Shown here in pieces: positions 1-11,147 of a stretch of 64,000 nucleotides of DNA (positions are counted from its first letter, which is position 1; every line of letters begins with the position of its first letter). This DNA comes from Pogostemon cablin (Eukaryota; Streptophyta; Magnoliopsida; Lamiales; Lamiaceae): assembly GCA_023678885.1 (NCBI GenBank), contig CM042998.1:3227820-3291819 (forward strand), given 5' to 3'. The position numbers and the translations under genes were made by a program. A model generated the notes under the pieces. The model worked only from the letters and a program-made list of their open reading frames with translations. It did not search any database and had not been told where the DNA came from.

Positions 1-365
1 CCTCAATATAATCCCCCCCACCCCATTCTGCTTATATATATATATATATATTCAAATTTGATCAGATCAAATTCTTCTCCCATAATCTTCCCTCCAAACA
101 CATAGTTAATGTGCAACATTCCCTGTATGAATACCTATTTACTTTGTATTTGTTTACATTAACTGTTCAAAATGAAAATACGACAATCTTTGTACTATGG
201 ATGCGAGGAAGTACATGAGCTTATACTTTCTTCTCCCTCCAGTCCTTCAATCAATACAGAAAATTCAACCGCTGATAGGAATTTTCTCTTCAGCTTCTGA
301 GGTTTTCAGCACTCAAGATGTTTCCTTTCTTTTGTCTCTTCCTTAACTTTTAAGATTGCTTGCAG
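1..365 (+). other. Intron sequence upstream of first visible exon
   Basis: This stretch holds no coding sequence that I can support. It ends in a TTGCAG acceptor directly before the first visible exon of the coiled-coil gene, so it is read as the 3' part of an intron. A short TA dinucleotide run lies at about 33-51. Confidence 0.6.
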
Positions 366-3300
366 GTAGAAGAGCTTGAAGAGCAGCTAAAGTTTGTTAG
401 CCTTCAGAGGAAAAAAGCTGAAAAGGCCACCGTAGATGTTCTTGCAATTTTGGAAAATCACGGAATTAGTGATGTATCAGAGGAATTTGATTCATGTTCC
501 GAGCAGGGGGAGAGTACAGAAGATTTTAAGGTTTATAATGGTTCTTTGACGTCGAAAGAAGCTTCAACTAATGTAAACACCAGAAAAAATGAAAAGGAGG
601 CATATTCCAGTTCTGAAATCGAATCTTCTCCATCAACTGGTAGAAATTTGTCATGGAGAAGTAGTAAAGATTCTCAGCATTCTCTTGAAAAGAAGAAATA
701 CATGGACTCAATCAGAAGAAGAGCTAGTTTCTCATCGAACAGTTCGTCAGCGAGAAGGATTGGTAAATCATGTCGTAGGATAAGACGCAGGGAGACTAGG
801 TGAAATTGCTTTCCTTGGATCTTTAATATTGCCCAAGTGTGGTTAGTTGTTGATGTGAGTGTTCTGTATGAGTCTGGTCTAATGTCTAGTTCGTAGTGAA
901 CTTTCTCAGTAGGTAAGACAACATGTGAATAGGCTCCTAAAGAGTATTAATGGATAATTATCCAAACTGGACTTTAACTAACCACTAAGCAGAATGATTG
1001 AGTAAGTGAAAGTCATCAGGCTAACGGAATGTAGCTATTGAAAGTTTGTTGATGCTTGGGTTGGGGGAAGAGTTCTATGTGAAGTTCTTCGGTAAAAAAT
1101 ATACATAATACTCCCTCCGTCCCGGACTTACGTTCACCGGTACTGTAGATACGGAGTTTAAGAAAAGTTGCTTTTTGACCAACTTTATTGACTTTTTAGG
1201 GGTATTGTGGTATTTTTAAGTAATAAATAAATTATAAAATATTTTATGTGTGTTAGGTGGGAGTGGTATTTTTGAAATTAAGATAACTTTTGAAGTTGTT
1301 GATTAATGTGAAATTTCCTTTTTTGGGTGGTGAACATAAGTGTGGGATGGACAAAAACGGAAAGTGTGAATATAAGTATGGGACGGAGGGAGTATGACGC
1401 ATTCTGGATTTTACTTTTTGGCATTTGTTCCGAGTATACTTTTGAAGAAGAGGGCATGCTAAGTAGGGGAATGTACTGAATAAATGTCTAAAATAATTGA
1501 ATTTCTAGTTAAATTATGGGAATTAAAAAATGAAAACATGGTCTATCATACTGTAACATTTAGCATTTCTTGTTTCCTTTGGTTTGTATCTTCGGTTTTC
1601 TAGTGATATGAATCTTGGCTTCTCACAAAATGATATGAATCTTTTTGTGGTGTTCAGATCGATAGATCAGTTACAGAATGATGACAGTGAGAAGGCTACA
1701 TATTCTAGAGATGCGTCAAACTGCTCTGATGGTGAGCCTACTGCAGTAGTAGAAAGTTCTGGGTGTGCTAATAGAGAAAGCCCTCGGGAAAGCCCAACAA
1801 CAGGGACAACTAGTGGAGCTCAAATTGTTAAAAGCCATTATTTCAGTGTACGCGAAAAACATGAGGACATGGAAAGTGCACTGCAGCAACAGGCACTACT
1901 CATTGGTCAATATGAAGAGGAGGAAAAAGCTCAGAGGGAATGGGAAGAGAAGTTTAGAGAGAATAACAGTTGCACACAGGTATGCTTTATCAGTTTCAAC
2001 TAGTCATTGTCGTTCAGTTGTCTATCCTGGAAGAGTTACCATGAATAAGTTTACTTCTGTGTGTCATTTAGTTGACATTATCACGATTTTAATTTAGAAA
2101 ATAACACAGCTCTCGCGATTCATTTTTTTGAGGGTCCGTCTGTCCAGTAAAAGCTTAGCAGTGTCATTCTGCAAACAATTCCATCTTTACCACTGACCTG
2201 ACAAAATCAGAGATAACCGAACACTGGTTCATTCTCTTCTTTCTCATCTTCTCTCATATGACTTGCGAGTAAACGGCAGCATGATTATGACAGTGTTTGT
2301 GAGCTTCCGTAATTTGATTGATTATATGCTACTAGTTAGTAATGAGTTAGGGCGGTTTCTCTGCTCGTTTACTGTCCATTTCATGGAGTTTTTAGCAAAT
2401 GATATTGTGTTGAAAGCTGACGATTACTAATGATAGGCACATAAAGTGATGATTGGTAATGATTGAAGAAAACTCGCGTTGCAGTTTTCCTGTGATGTTG
2501 GAAATCGGAAACTCTTAGTTAAATTATTTTATTCAATGCGTATTGAAGGCTTTTTCCATATTTTTCCTATTGGTGTTGCACAATAACTGCTTTGTTGAAT
2601 ATATATTTTTTTAACAAGCTTTTCCCTCCTTGAACCATCAGGATTCATGTGATCCTGGGAACCATTCCGATATCACTGAAGAACAATTCGAGACAAAGTC
2701 TCCCGAGCTGTCATGTGCTCCTGGGGCAATGGATTCAGATAACCCAGGAACGAAGCGAGACTCTGCAAATGCTTGTTCTGCTGAGGAACCTGGAACTTCC
2801 AAGAGTTTGCCATCTGTCACAGATGCTGAGAAGCAGGATGAGGAATGCAGCAACGTCATTAATGCTCGCGAATCTTCAACATCAGAATTTTCATTTCCCA
2901 CATCGAAGATAAGTGATCCAGAGTTATCAAGAAAAGACCACGAAGCATCGACACCACCAAATATATCCTCGTCTCATGCTGGGACGAACACAGCTCCATC
3001 TGGTTCTTCTGGGGGCCATTCATCCTCTGAGCTTGCAGTTGCACCTAAAGAAACTTCAAATAGTTTAGGATCCGTGCTGGAGGCGCTTCAACGAGCCAAA
3101 TTTTCATTGAACAAGAAGCTCACTTACTTGCCTCAGGTTGAAGGGGGAACTTCTGGCCGCATTATGTATCCGTCAAATGCTGAGACAAACGTCGTGGACA
3201 ATATCCCGATTCCATTTAGCACTCCAGGCCTTTTCAGACTGCCAACTGATTATCAAATCGAAGCAAACACTAAAGCCAATCCTGGCTACAGCATACATCC

Positions 3301-3691
3301 AACATATGCTAATTATCCATCTGAAATTGCTCCTGGTAGATTCCTTTCAGAACCCTTTGGTGAGTTGAGAAGTGCTTTCTACGGAAGTAGACCGTTCACT
3401 CTTGGGTCGACGAGACCAGATACTTCTCCACAGAGGCCCCTCTTTCTTAGCCAGCCCAGGATAAAGGAAGCTCAGCTGCCTTCCAGTAGAATGAATCATC
3501 TAGAGACCTACAGAAATCCTGGTCTTACACAATTCCCAGATTCTTATCCGTTTCTCCCAGATGTTGCTCTTCACGTACCTATGAATGAAGAGGGTCCTTC
3601 AAGATCTTTTCCAAGCACCGAAAGAGGGTTACCTCCCGTCATGCGACTGTCCTCATACAATGGACATGCTGGACCAAATACCTACAGGTAA
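366..3691 (+). CDS. Coiled-coil / Ser-rich protein of unknown function, 3' part, three exons
   Basis: Exons are 366-799, 1658-1979 and 2642-3691. All junctions are GT-AG and the phases fit: the split codon AG|A gives Arg across the first junction, and the second junction is phase 0. The visible part encodes 601 residues ending at TAA 3689-3691. It opens with a charged heptad-like helix (VEELEEQLKFVSLQRKKAEK). A Ser/Arg-rich basic patch with RRRASFSS and CRRIRRRETR follows near residues 115-145. A second acidic helix (QYEEEEKAQREWEEKFREN) closes exon 2. The last exon is a long Ser/Pro-rich, probably disordered tail. No enzyme motif is visible. The first exons lie before the window. The stop TAA overlaps a good donor (ACAG|GTAACT), so a further exon is possible, but I see no convincing continuation. 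The family is not recognised; a plant-specific scaffold-like protein is an inference. Confidence 0.75.
1111..1392. mobile_element. Stowaway-type MITE in intron
   Basis: The ends are inverted repeats CTCCCTCCGTCCC and GGGACGGAGGGAG, flanked by TA on both sides (1109-1110 and 1393-1394), as in Tc1/mariner-derived Stowaway MITEs. The element is 282 bp, non-coding, and lies in the intron between exons 366-799 and 1658-1979. Confidence 0.9.
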
Positions 3692-4165
3692 CTATAACTG
3701 CTGCTGTGATATATCTAGAATTCATTCTTTTAGCAGGCATATATTATTATTGTATAAACTTTCTTGTCCAAACATCTAGAATCGTGTGTTAAAAACTTCG
3801 TCTGCTGTTGCTGTACGTACGCATCTAGATATGTTCAGAAAGAACAGAGTAATGTATACTGTTTCTTTTTAGAGAACATCGCGTGTTTGTATAATAGTAA
3901 TAGGGTAGTCGTTCGTTCCACTTTCGAGTAATGCGTATATACGTATATGCTCATTTTGAGTAGGAGAAGAACAGTAGAGGTTTCTCCTGTTGTATGATAT
4001 GTTGGTAGAATAAGCTTTTTCTTACATGTATTGATCAGTGTTGTCTGATCTAAAGTTATGCTATACAGAGTTGAGTCCTACATTAACCTGCATGTTCTTA
4101 TTACAACAGGCATTTAGGTTCTTTTTTGCGTGATTAACAATATGCTTGACTGTAGCATCTATATA

Positions 4166-4403
4166 CTCCCTTCGTCCCCTTGATACGTATCTATTTTTTC
4201 ATTTTGGTCCGTCCCAATACAAAGTATTCATTTCCCTTTTTGGATTGATGTGACCCACAACCACTACACATGGCTCCACACTCAACACTAATACAACTAC
4301 CAACTACACATTAAAATATTATTTCTCACACTTTACTATACATTAAATTATTATACTCCACGTGCAAAAAGTAAAAGAATACCTTTCAAGGGGACGGATG
4401 GAG
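4166..4403. mobile_element. Stowaway-type MITE
   Basis: The left end CTCCCTTCGTCCCC pairs with the right end GGGGACGGATGGAG, and TA flanks both sides. The element is 238 bp and non-coding. It lies 3' of the coiled-coil gene and has the internal composition of the other copies (CACTACACA and ACATTAAAATATT segments). Confidence 0.85.
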
Positions 4404-5221
4404 TATATATTACTCCATATCCATTATGTTATATTGGTGTTATGTCTTCTATTACGCGGTTTAGATTTCCTCTTACATTTTGGTGTTAGATTTCCTTGTT
4501 ACACATCGTTGAATGATTGACAAGTAGAATATAATAAAACATACTCCATATTATACCCTAAAAGGAAAATTTCAAGCTTAAGAGGAAAGATTGAGATTTT
4601 CCTTCTCATAAACGTGTCACTCGTTTAACGTATGACATGTGATGTAACCCTAAATATGGGCAAAAGATTAGAGTTTCGTGAGATAGAATTTAAAAAAAAT
4701 AAAAATTGATCAATAAAAAGTGATCTATCTAATAGATTATCAATAAAAAAAATTTACCTTTTTTAATTTTTTTTACATACTCATTATATAAATAATACGC
4801 ATATAGAGTCCGCTTGCAAGCGTCACACATATGTTAATAATAAAAATATGTGTGATCGCGCATATAATTTTTTATACCATCGTATAGAAAAAAAATATGA
4901 ATGGAGTTGCAGGCATAGGCATACTGAAGAGACATCATATGAAAAATATGGGAAATATGTATGGAGTTGCATGTATAGTCAAGAGACGTTGCATGAAAAT
5001 ATGGGGTCGCAAGCATAGTCGCTTGGTGTTGCATGAAAGTTGTATATGTTGCCACAGGCGTATTTGCAGAAAAGATCACACTAATGATTATCATGTCCAA
5101 AACTCTAAAAAAATTAAAAAAGAAGTGTTTAAACTAAAAAAATCGTATAATTCATTTGTTGGTGCCAAAGAGTTTTATTTTTCATTTTAAACGTCCGTTC
5201 TTCAGTTTTTTTTTTTTACAT

Positions 5222-5353
5222 GGGATCTATACACTCTCATAAAAATAATTGGCTCAGACACTCATTAATACAACTACACATTATATATTAAATCATAATA
5301 CTCTTTAATCTACATGCCAAAATAAATTAGTTTCTTTTAAAACCGACGAGGAA
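5222..5353. mobile_element. Degraded Stowaway-like MITE
   Basis: The internal segment (AATACAACTACACATTA, then CTTTAATCTACATGC) matches intact Stowaway copies in this window. The right end GACGAGGAAG before TA is decayed and the left end is not clear. Confidence 0.45.
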
Positions 5354-5689
5354 GTAATACAATTTAATTTTAAATTTATTATGAACATTTTACCCATAAT
5401 ATAAATTTATAATTATTTATTACTCAAATATACAAAACTATACCTTTTTTTTCCTTAATATTCAATAGTGTGTGAATTTCACTTTGGATGCGCATTATCA
5501 AATATTCCAGATAAGTGCTGGCTACTTCAAGCAACCTTAATATAAATTCTTAATTTTCTTGTGAAAAATATATTCTAGATTTGGCTATAAGAAATAATTA
5601 AATAAATTTAATAGCTAATTCCAAAGCTAGGTTTTATCCAATCAATGACACATCTCTTCACCAAGCAGAAACCACCCCCCACCCACGCA

Positions 5690-5816
5690 CACGTGTTGCT
5701 CTTCACTCTCTCCACGTGTCTTATGTACCACTGCATCTGCCACGTTACAAAATAATCCACTTGGTATATCTCTTCCTATCTACGTACACAGAATCATAAA
5801 ATTAAGCTTATTTAAA
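5690..5816 (+). promoter_or_regulatory. Promoter remnant of the UGT pseudogene (G-boxes, TATA-like)
   Basis: Two CACGTG G-box/ABRE cores lie at 5690-5695 and 5713-5718, with a further CCACGTTA at about 5740. A TATA-like TTATTTAAA lies at 5808-5816, about 75 bp before the ATG at 5889. These elements commonly bind bZIP/bHLH factors in plants. That they still work upstream of a broken gene is unproven. Confidence 0.4.
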
Positions 5817-5888
5817 CCTCTGCCATAATGGATCAAAACTAGTACAAAATTAAGAGCTACGTAGAAGCATTATCAGCAACAGATTTCC

Positions 5889-7320
5889 ATGGATACAAGA
5901 TCAAGAAGTATTAGGGTTTTGATGCTTCCATGGCTTGCTCATGGCCACATCTCTCCCTTCCTCCATCTTGCCAAATCCTTAGCAAACCACAACTTCATTA
6001 CATACATCTGTTCTTCCCCAGTCAACCTTAATTCCATCAAAAAACATATCTCCCCAAAAGACTCCATTTCCATCAAGCTCGTCGAGCTTCCCATCCCCCC
6101 CACCCCCGACCTACCCCCCACCTCCACACCACCAACGCCCTCCCACCCCACCTCATGACCCCCCTCAAGAAAGCTCCATCTTCCGAACCCTCAAACCCGA
6201 TCTCGTCGTCTACGACTAAAATCTCGTCGTCTACGACTGGAGGAAGCCGCCGCGTGCGGCGTTCCGGCGGTGCTGTTCTACCCCACCGGCGCTGCTTCTA
6301 CCTCCTTCATCATGCACCGAGTCTTTGACCCCTCGTCGGAGTACCCTTTTCCGGCGATACACTACCGGGAAAACGAGTACGAGGTGTTCAAACGCTTGTT
6401 CGATGGCGACGACGGTGACGGAGACAGGATCAGGGATTGCGTCCGGCGGTCGTGCGACGTCATTCTGATCAAGTCTTTCAGAGAGATGGAGTGCAAGTAC
6501 ATCGACTTTCTCTCTCACTTGACTGGGAAGAGATTCGTGCCGGTTGGTCCACTGGTTCAGCAAGATGATGATGGTACTCACTAAAAAAATATTCTTTTAA
6601 CAATTGATAAAAGTCTAAATTTTATTACTAACTGATTAAAAAAGAAATTTATTGGTATTTTTTTTGGGAAGGAGGTGGTGCTCAATTTTTTTAACAACGA
6701 AAATTTAATTTTATTGATAAATAATTTTGTCCACAACTAATAATTCTATTTTAATTTATAAAATACAACGAAATTTGATGGTAAATTTTTATTGGAAAGG
6801 TGGTGGTGTTAATTTTTAGCAACGAAAATTCAATTTTATTGATAAATAATTTCGTCTGATAATTCATTGTTATTAATTCGATTGGTAATTTATAAAATAC
6901 TAATACGTTTTAATTAGCAACTAATTAAATTTTGTTGATAGATTCTACAACTAATAAAGAATTTTTTTAGTGACGGATGATGATCGGAAGAGTGATCTTT
7001 TCACGGAATGGCTCGACCGGAAAGAGGCCGGTTCGACGGTGTTCTCCTCGTTCGGGAGTGAATACTTCCTGTCGGAGAATGAGATCGAAGAGATAGCATA
7101 CGGTTTGGAGATTGCCGGAGTTAACTTCATATGGGTGGTTAGGTTTCCGATGGGGGAGGAAGAGGAAATCAAGGTTGAAGAGATACTGCCATTAGGGTTT
7201 CTGGAAAGAGTAGGAGATGGTGAGGTTGTGTTGGAGGAGAGAGAAGATGGATATGGAGAGGGAGAATTCTCTGAAGAGGTTGGATAGTATGATTGACAAA
7301 AGTTATAGGGAACAAATGTT
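5889..7320 (+). pseudogene. UDP-glycosyltransferase (UGT91/94-like) pseudogene, split by a CACTA element
   Basis: The ATG at 5889 opens a typical plant family-1 UGT N-terminus with PWLAHGHISPFLHLAKSLA, including the region of the catalytic His, and then NLNSIKKHI and VELPIPPTPDLPP. The frame breaks near 6115-6150. Pieces of the normal protein follow in other frames: FRTLKPDLVVYD, then ACGVPAVLFYPTGAAST, then RFVPVGPLVQ before 6575. Two near-identical 18-bp copies (6200-6217 and 6221-6238) enclose an in-frame TAA. A 394-bp CACTA-type element sits at 6579-6972. Coding similarity resumes with SDLFTEWLDRKEAGSTVF and IAYGLEIAGVNFIWVVR, then LGFLERVGDGEVV. The rest, including the PSPG sugar-donor box, is missing. 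UGT91/94 enzymes usually extend flavonoid, lignan or terpenoid glycosides with a second sugar. This copy cannot make a full enzyme. Confidence 0.88.
6579..6972. mobile_element. CACTA-type (En/Spm-like) MITE inserted in the UGT relic
   Basis: The element begins CACTAAAAAAATATTC and ends GAATTTTTTTAGTG, forming CACTA terminal inverted repeats. The 3-bp flanks are ACT and ACG, a near-match target duplication. Two internal copies of a segment with a G-rich GGTGGTG stretch, CAACGAAAAT and AATTTTATTGATAAATAAT lie at about 6665-6735 and 6785-6855, which resembles the subterminal repeats of CACTA elements. There is no transposase frame, so it is non-autonomous. Confidence 0.75.
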
Positions 7321-7572
7321 GAGTGAAAATACAGGCTAATTTATTGATATATTGTTGTTTAATTTTTTTTTTAATAATATATGGTTGTTTGATGTTTTAT
7401 TAACAGAATAAGTGCTAATGGCGCTTCTGTAAACGTGTCATCATTACCTAAGAAAGTAATAATTAAATAATAATTAATTGTTAATTTATATTAAATTAAA
7501 TTAAATTAATGTAATGTAATGATTTAAATATTAAAATTAATGTTGAAATTATTTGATGATTTAAAATGAGTA

Positions 7573-7787
7573 CTCCTCCGTCCGCTGGAAAGGTATACAT
7601 TTTTCTATTTTGAGTTTCGCAATAAATATATACATTTTCATTTTTAAACACATAGAATCCACACACATCACTAATACATTTAATATATGGTCTCACACAC
7701 CTCACTAATACAATCGGCTATTACACATTAAATAATAATACTCACGTGCAAAAAGTAAGTGTATACCTATTAGACGGACGGAGGGAG
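7573..7787. mobile_element. Stowaway-type MITE
   Basis: The left end CTCCTCCGTCCGC and right end GACGGACGGAGGGAG are inverted repeats with TA flanks (7571-7572 and 7788-7789). It is 215 bp and non-coding. Confidence 0.82.
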
Positions 7788-7931
7788 TATATTATTTATG
7801 AGTTGGTCTCGTGTGCGTTAGATGCATAAATAGTTTAAAAATATAAAATTTTAGTTTAAATGATTTACACTTTAATTAGTACGAGTATTATTTTTTCATC
7901 GAAAATATCAATTGTAATCTAAGGAGTATTA

Positions 7932-8118
7932 CTCCCTCTGTTCGCCTACAAGATCTTAATTTTACCATTTTGGACGTCTGATCCACAAGGTCTCATTTCA
8001 TTTTTTTAAGACACATAAGCTATACAAAATTATTCTAAAAAAATTAATAATATTAGTTAAAAATTAATTTTTTTTCTTAATATCCATGGTATTGTTCAAT
8101 GTTCAAGGACGGAGGGAA
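7932..8118. mobile_element. Stowaway-like MITE, diverged
   Basis: The left end is CTCCCTCTGTTCG and the right end CAAGGACGGAGGGA, with TA on each side. It is shorter (about 187 bp) and its internal sequence (ACAAGATCTTAATTTT) differs from the main group, so it is probably a separate subfamily. Confidence 0.65.
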
Positions 8119-9202
8119 TACTTTAGTAATTTTGATGTAATAATTTGTGTTAGGTTAAGAAAATTAATTTTAATATTAATTGTTATATCTTTTAATATAA
8201 TAACTTATAATCTTAATTTTAAAAAAAAAAAACTTTTTTAATCAAATATTAATACTCTTTATATTATAACCAATTTTTTCAATAAAAAAATTATACAAAT
8301 ATTAATTAAAGTGTATACTCTTTAAAATAAAATATTATACGTCCCTTAAACACTTTATCCGGCGCACAAAAAAACCAATTCATGAATAATACACTCATTC
8401 AAAATTATTAAATAATTTCAAAATTAATTTTTATACCTATTTAAATCATTAAATTAATTTAATTTAATATACCTATTTAAATCATTAAATTAATTTAATT
8501 TAACTTAAATTATCATTTAATTATGATTTTCATGGTAATGGCGACACACTAGAGGTGTCACCACTGTTGGCGCTTCTACTTATCTTTATCTTTATATATA
8601 TAAAAGCAGCAATTGTCCCACTTTTTTTCCCGCCTCTGTAACGTGTCCTTAATAAGGGATGAAATACCCTTAATAAATTAATAATATTGCATTTAATGAA
8701 TTAGTCAACCTTACAGTTTTATTATACAAAACATTGAATTGATTGAAAAGATTTGTAAATTCACTGATTTTTCACGTGCCCTCTCTCACATTATTGGAAA
8801 TCCCAAAAATTCTTAACGTCTTCTCTCTCTTCTCAGATTAGGATAATTCATTCCACCTTGTTCTACCTTCTTCTTCCTTCGTCTCTCTCATCTGTTGTTT
8901 TATCTCAGAAAATTTCTTCATCTTCCTCTCACCTGCTTCGTCCTCTAAATCTCTTATCATGGTTGTTGATTGCTACATTCAACTTTTTTTGTGTGAATCT
9001 GTATTTTTTGGTGAAAGATTGGCACTATAGCGAACCGACGATGTGCGACACCAGTTCTGGCGAGTTTTTTGGATTTTTAACGGCAAAGGGCGGCGTGGCT
9101 TCGGCAACGGAAAAAACACTAAGTGTGTCAATTAGTAGGTGATTAGATCCTTTAAGAGGGTTTAAGCATCTCATGGGAGAAGTTGGACCAAAAATAAAAT
9201 AA

Positions 9203-9480
9203 TTAAATATTGCTGTAGCACCACATTTAATTTAATGTATCATATTTATTTAATGTCATATTCTAGTAGAGGTTTTTTCAGAAGGCTGATGAATATCGTG
9301 TTGCAGGTAATAACGAGTATGAGCAATATGATGAAGAGTCGGTTAGAAGAGATACGGTGATCCATAAAGATGTGTGCTAAAGCTTTCAATTTGTCAGGTA
9401 TCTACGTAACATTTTACTGCTGTTGTGAAGATAAAGTTTTATGCATCTAATTTTTTTTCTTTTTTATAAATCTAACCATT
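9203..9480. repeat. First copy of a direct repeat inside the Helitron
   Basis: This segment (GTAGCACCACATTTAATTTA through AAAGTTTTATGCATCTAA) recurs at about 11148-11460 with small differences. It includes an exon-like core AGGCTGATGAATAT..GTGTTGCAGGTAATAAC. The source of the sequence is not recognised. Confidence 0.75.
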
Positions 9481-10315
9481 TAAGTCATCTGTCATTTTTG
9501 CAGTTCCCTTATACTTAAGTTTATGATTTTATTTTTTTTAGTGTAGAAAGATGACTATATTCATATTTATGAATTTGAAGTACGAAATATTTTTAGGTTG
9601 AATGTTTGATGCGTGAATTCTACAAATGGCTAAACTGGAGGCTCTGAACTGATTCTATATTAGTAGTATAATAATTTTATCATAGTAGTTGTTTTGTTTC
9701 CATTGTTCTGCTGGAGATATGTTTTCACTTGGGTCTTTTCTTTATTAGTTTAAGTATTTATCATGTATTTATCATGTATTAGTTTGAGTATTTATTTCTA
9801 TTATTTAGGTATTTGATGAATATATGTATCATATTAGGTATTTATCATGCTCTTTTATCTAAGTGTTGCCGTTATGAATAATTAATTTTCTGTTTTGGCA
9901 TTTTTTTTACCTTCATTTCATGTAATAAATATGAATAATCTAATTCCTTAGTTTACCAGACAATCCCTTTACTCATGTTACTAGGGTTGAAGAAGGTGAA
10001 GATGACTTGAGGAGTCGCATTATGTCATCAAAATTTAAGTATGTTTAACGATTTCCATTTCATTGTCTTATTTGAATTGGAAGTATTTATTGATTATTTT
10101 TCTATTTATATTCTAAATTCTGTATTGTTAGAAAGATGAGTATATTCATATTTATGAATTTGAAGTATGGAATATTTTAGGTTGAATATTTGATGTGTGA
10201 ATGTAAATGCTTATATCATAATTAGTGAATAAAAGAAGGGAAAAAGGGACATTTTACTTTTAATTATAGAGTTATATAATAAATAACTACAACATTTTGT
10301 CATGTCTTTGACATT

Positions 10316-10458
10316 TCAACCAGTGATTGATTTAAATGTTCAATACCCTACTGATTTGCAGATTGCTATAACTTACCGTGGTGCCCGGTGGAAGACTGAG
10401 GTGAGCCAATGGTTATCTGGATGTAACTCAAACACAACAGCAGTAAAAATTTGGAGAG
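10316..10458 (+). pseudogene. Captured exon fragment, exostosin/ExAD-like (tentative)
   Basis: After a CAACCAG acceptor the frame reads DLNVQYPTDLQIAITYRGAR and then WKTEVSQWLSGCNSNTTAVK, ending at AG|GTATG. The pattern (DL..A..YR.A.WK.E...WL.GC) resembles the N-terminal lumenal region of plant exostosin-family glycosyltransferases of the AT3G57630 (ExAD) type, as I remember that family. No flanking ExAD exons are nearby, so this is a captured fragment rather than a gene. The match is from memory and unverified. Confidence 0.4.
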
Positions 10459-11147
10459 GTATGAATTTTTTGAAGCTATTGTTGAGGATTTCCTTTTCTT
10501 ATATTTTATCCAGGGTGTAATTGCTTAGTTAGGTTTTGACTTAATGATCCCTTTATCTCTATTATTTGCGTCTTTAAATTCTAAATTATTATTCTTTTAT
10601 TAGAAAATTTTAAAAATCCCTTAGACATGAATTGATTTTGTCTTCTTTGATTAATGTTGGTAGCTATTGGAGAAAGTTTCAACACAAGATTCAAATGATA
10701 TTTCTATTATCCTACTCTTCTCTCTTTTGAGCCTTTTATTGTAAATAAAGTGTTAATAGCAATTTTTTGATGTCATACCATGGGCCAAGAATTCTCCTGC
10801 TGCTAGAGATAAAGGCATCGATTCAATGCTAGGTATAATTCATCAATACTTTTCTTTATTTAATTGTTTTTTTAGGTTTCGACTTAATGATCCCCTTTAT
10901 CTCTATTATTGCATCTTTAAATCTATATCATTATCCTTTTATTGAAAATTTTTTAAACTTTCACAGGACGACCGCAGTACAGCGAACCTCCAGCAGCAAT
11001 GGGCGAAGATTGGCTCTATTCCCCTATTACAAATTAAGAGATTTTTTTGTTTTTATTTTTATTTTTATTTTTTACTTCTAACCTCTCATCTGTAAGAGTA
11101 ATATTGATTTCATTTTTTCAACCAAAAATAATAAGTAATAAATAATT

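Larger units (their letters stand above)
3692..5600. other. Intergenic, AT-rich; one MITE and weak local repeats
   Basis: No gene is supported. It contains the MITE at 4166-4403 and a degraded MITE-like piece at about 5222-5353. A short run of imperfect repeats around ATGGAGTTGCA and TTGCATGAAA lies at about 4895-5045. Small open frames here have no recognisable features. Confidence 0.55.
7321..8582. other. AT-rich intergenic DNA with two MITEs
   Basis: No gene is seen. It holds Stowaway-type elements at 7573-7787 and 7932-8118 and a local direct duplication of an AT-rich segment at about 8434-8510 (TATTTAAATCATTAAATTAA twice). Confidence 0.55.

Noticed and set aside
4834..5190. Open frames of 88 and 97 residues on opposite strands
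   Set aside because: They overlap each other over imperfect ATGGAGTTGCA repeats and show no domain.
6585..6972. The interruption in the UGT could be a normal intron (GT near 6574, AG at 6969-6970)
   Set aside because: It has CACTA inverted ends and 3-bp flanks, related UGT genes of this type are usually intronless, and the frame closes exactly when the element plus one flank is removed.
8858..9142. 94-residue open frame near the Helitron 5' end as a gene
   Set aside because: It starts from a low-complexity Ser/Leu-rich stretch, has no conserved motif and no supporting splice structure; at most a captured fragment.
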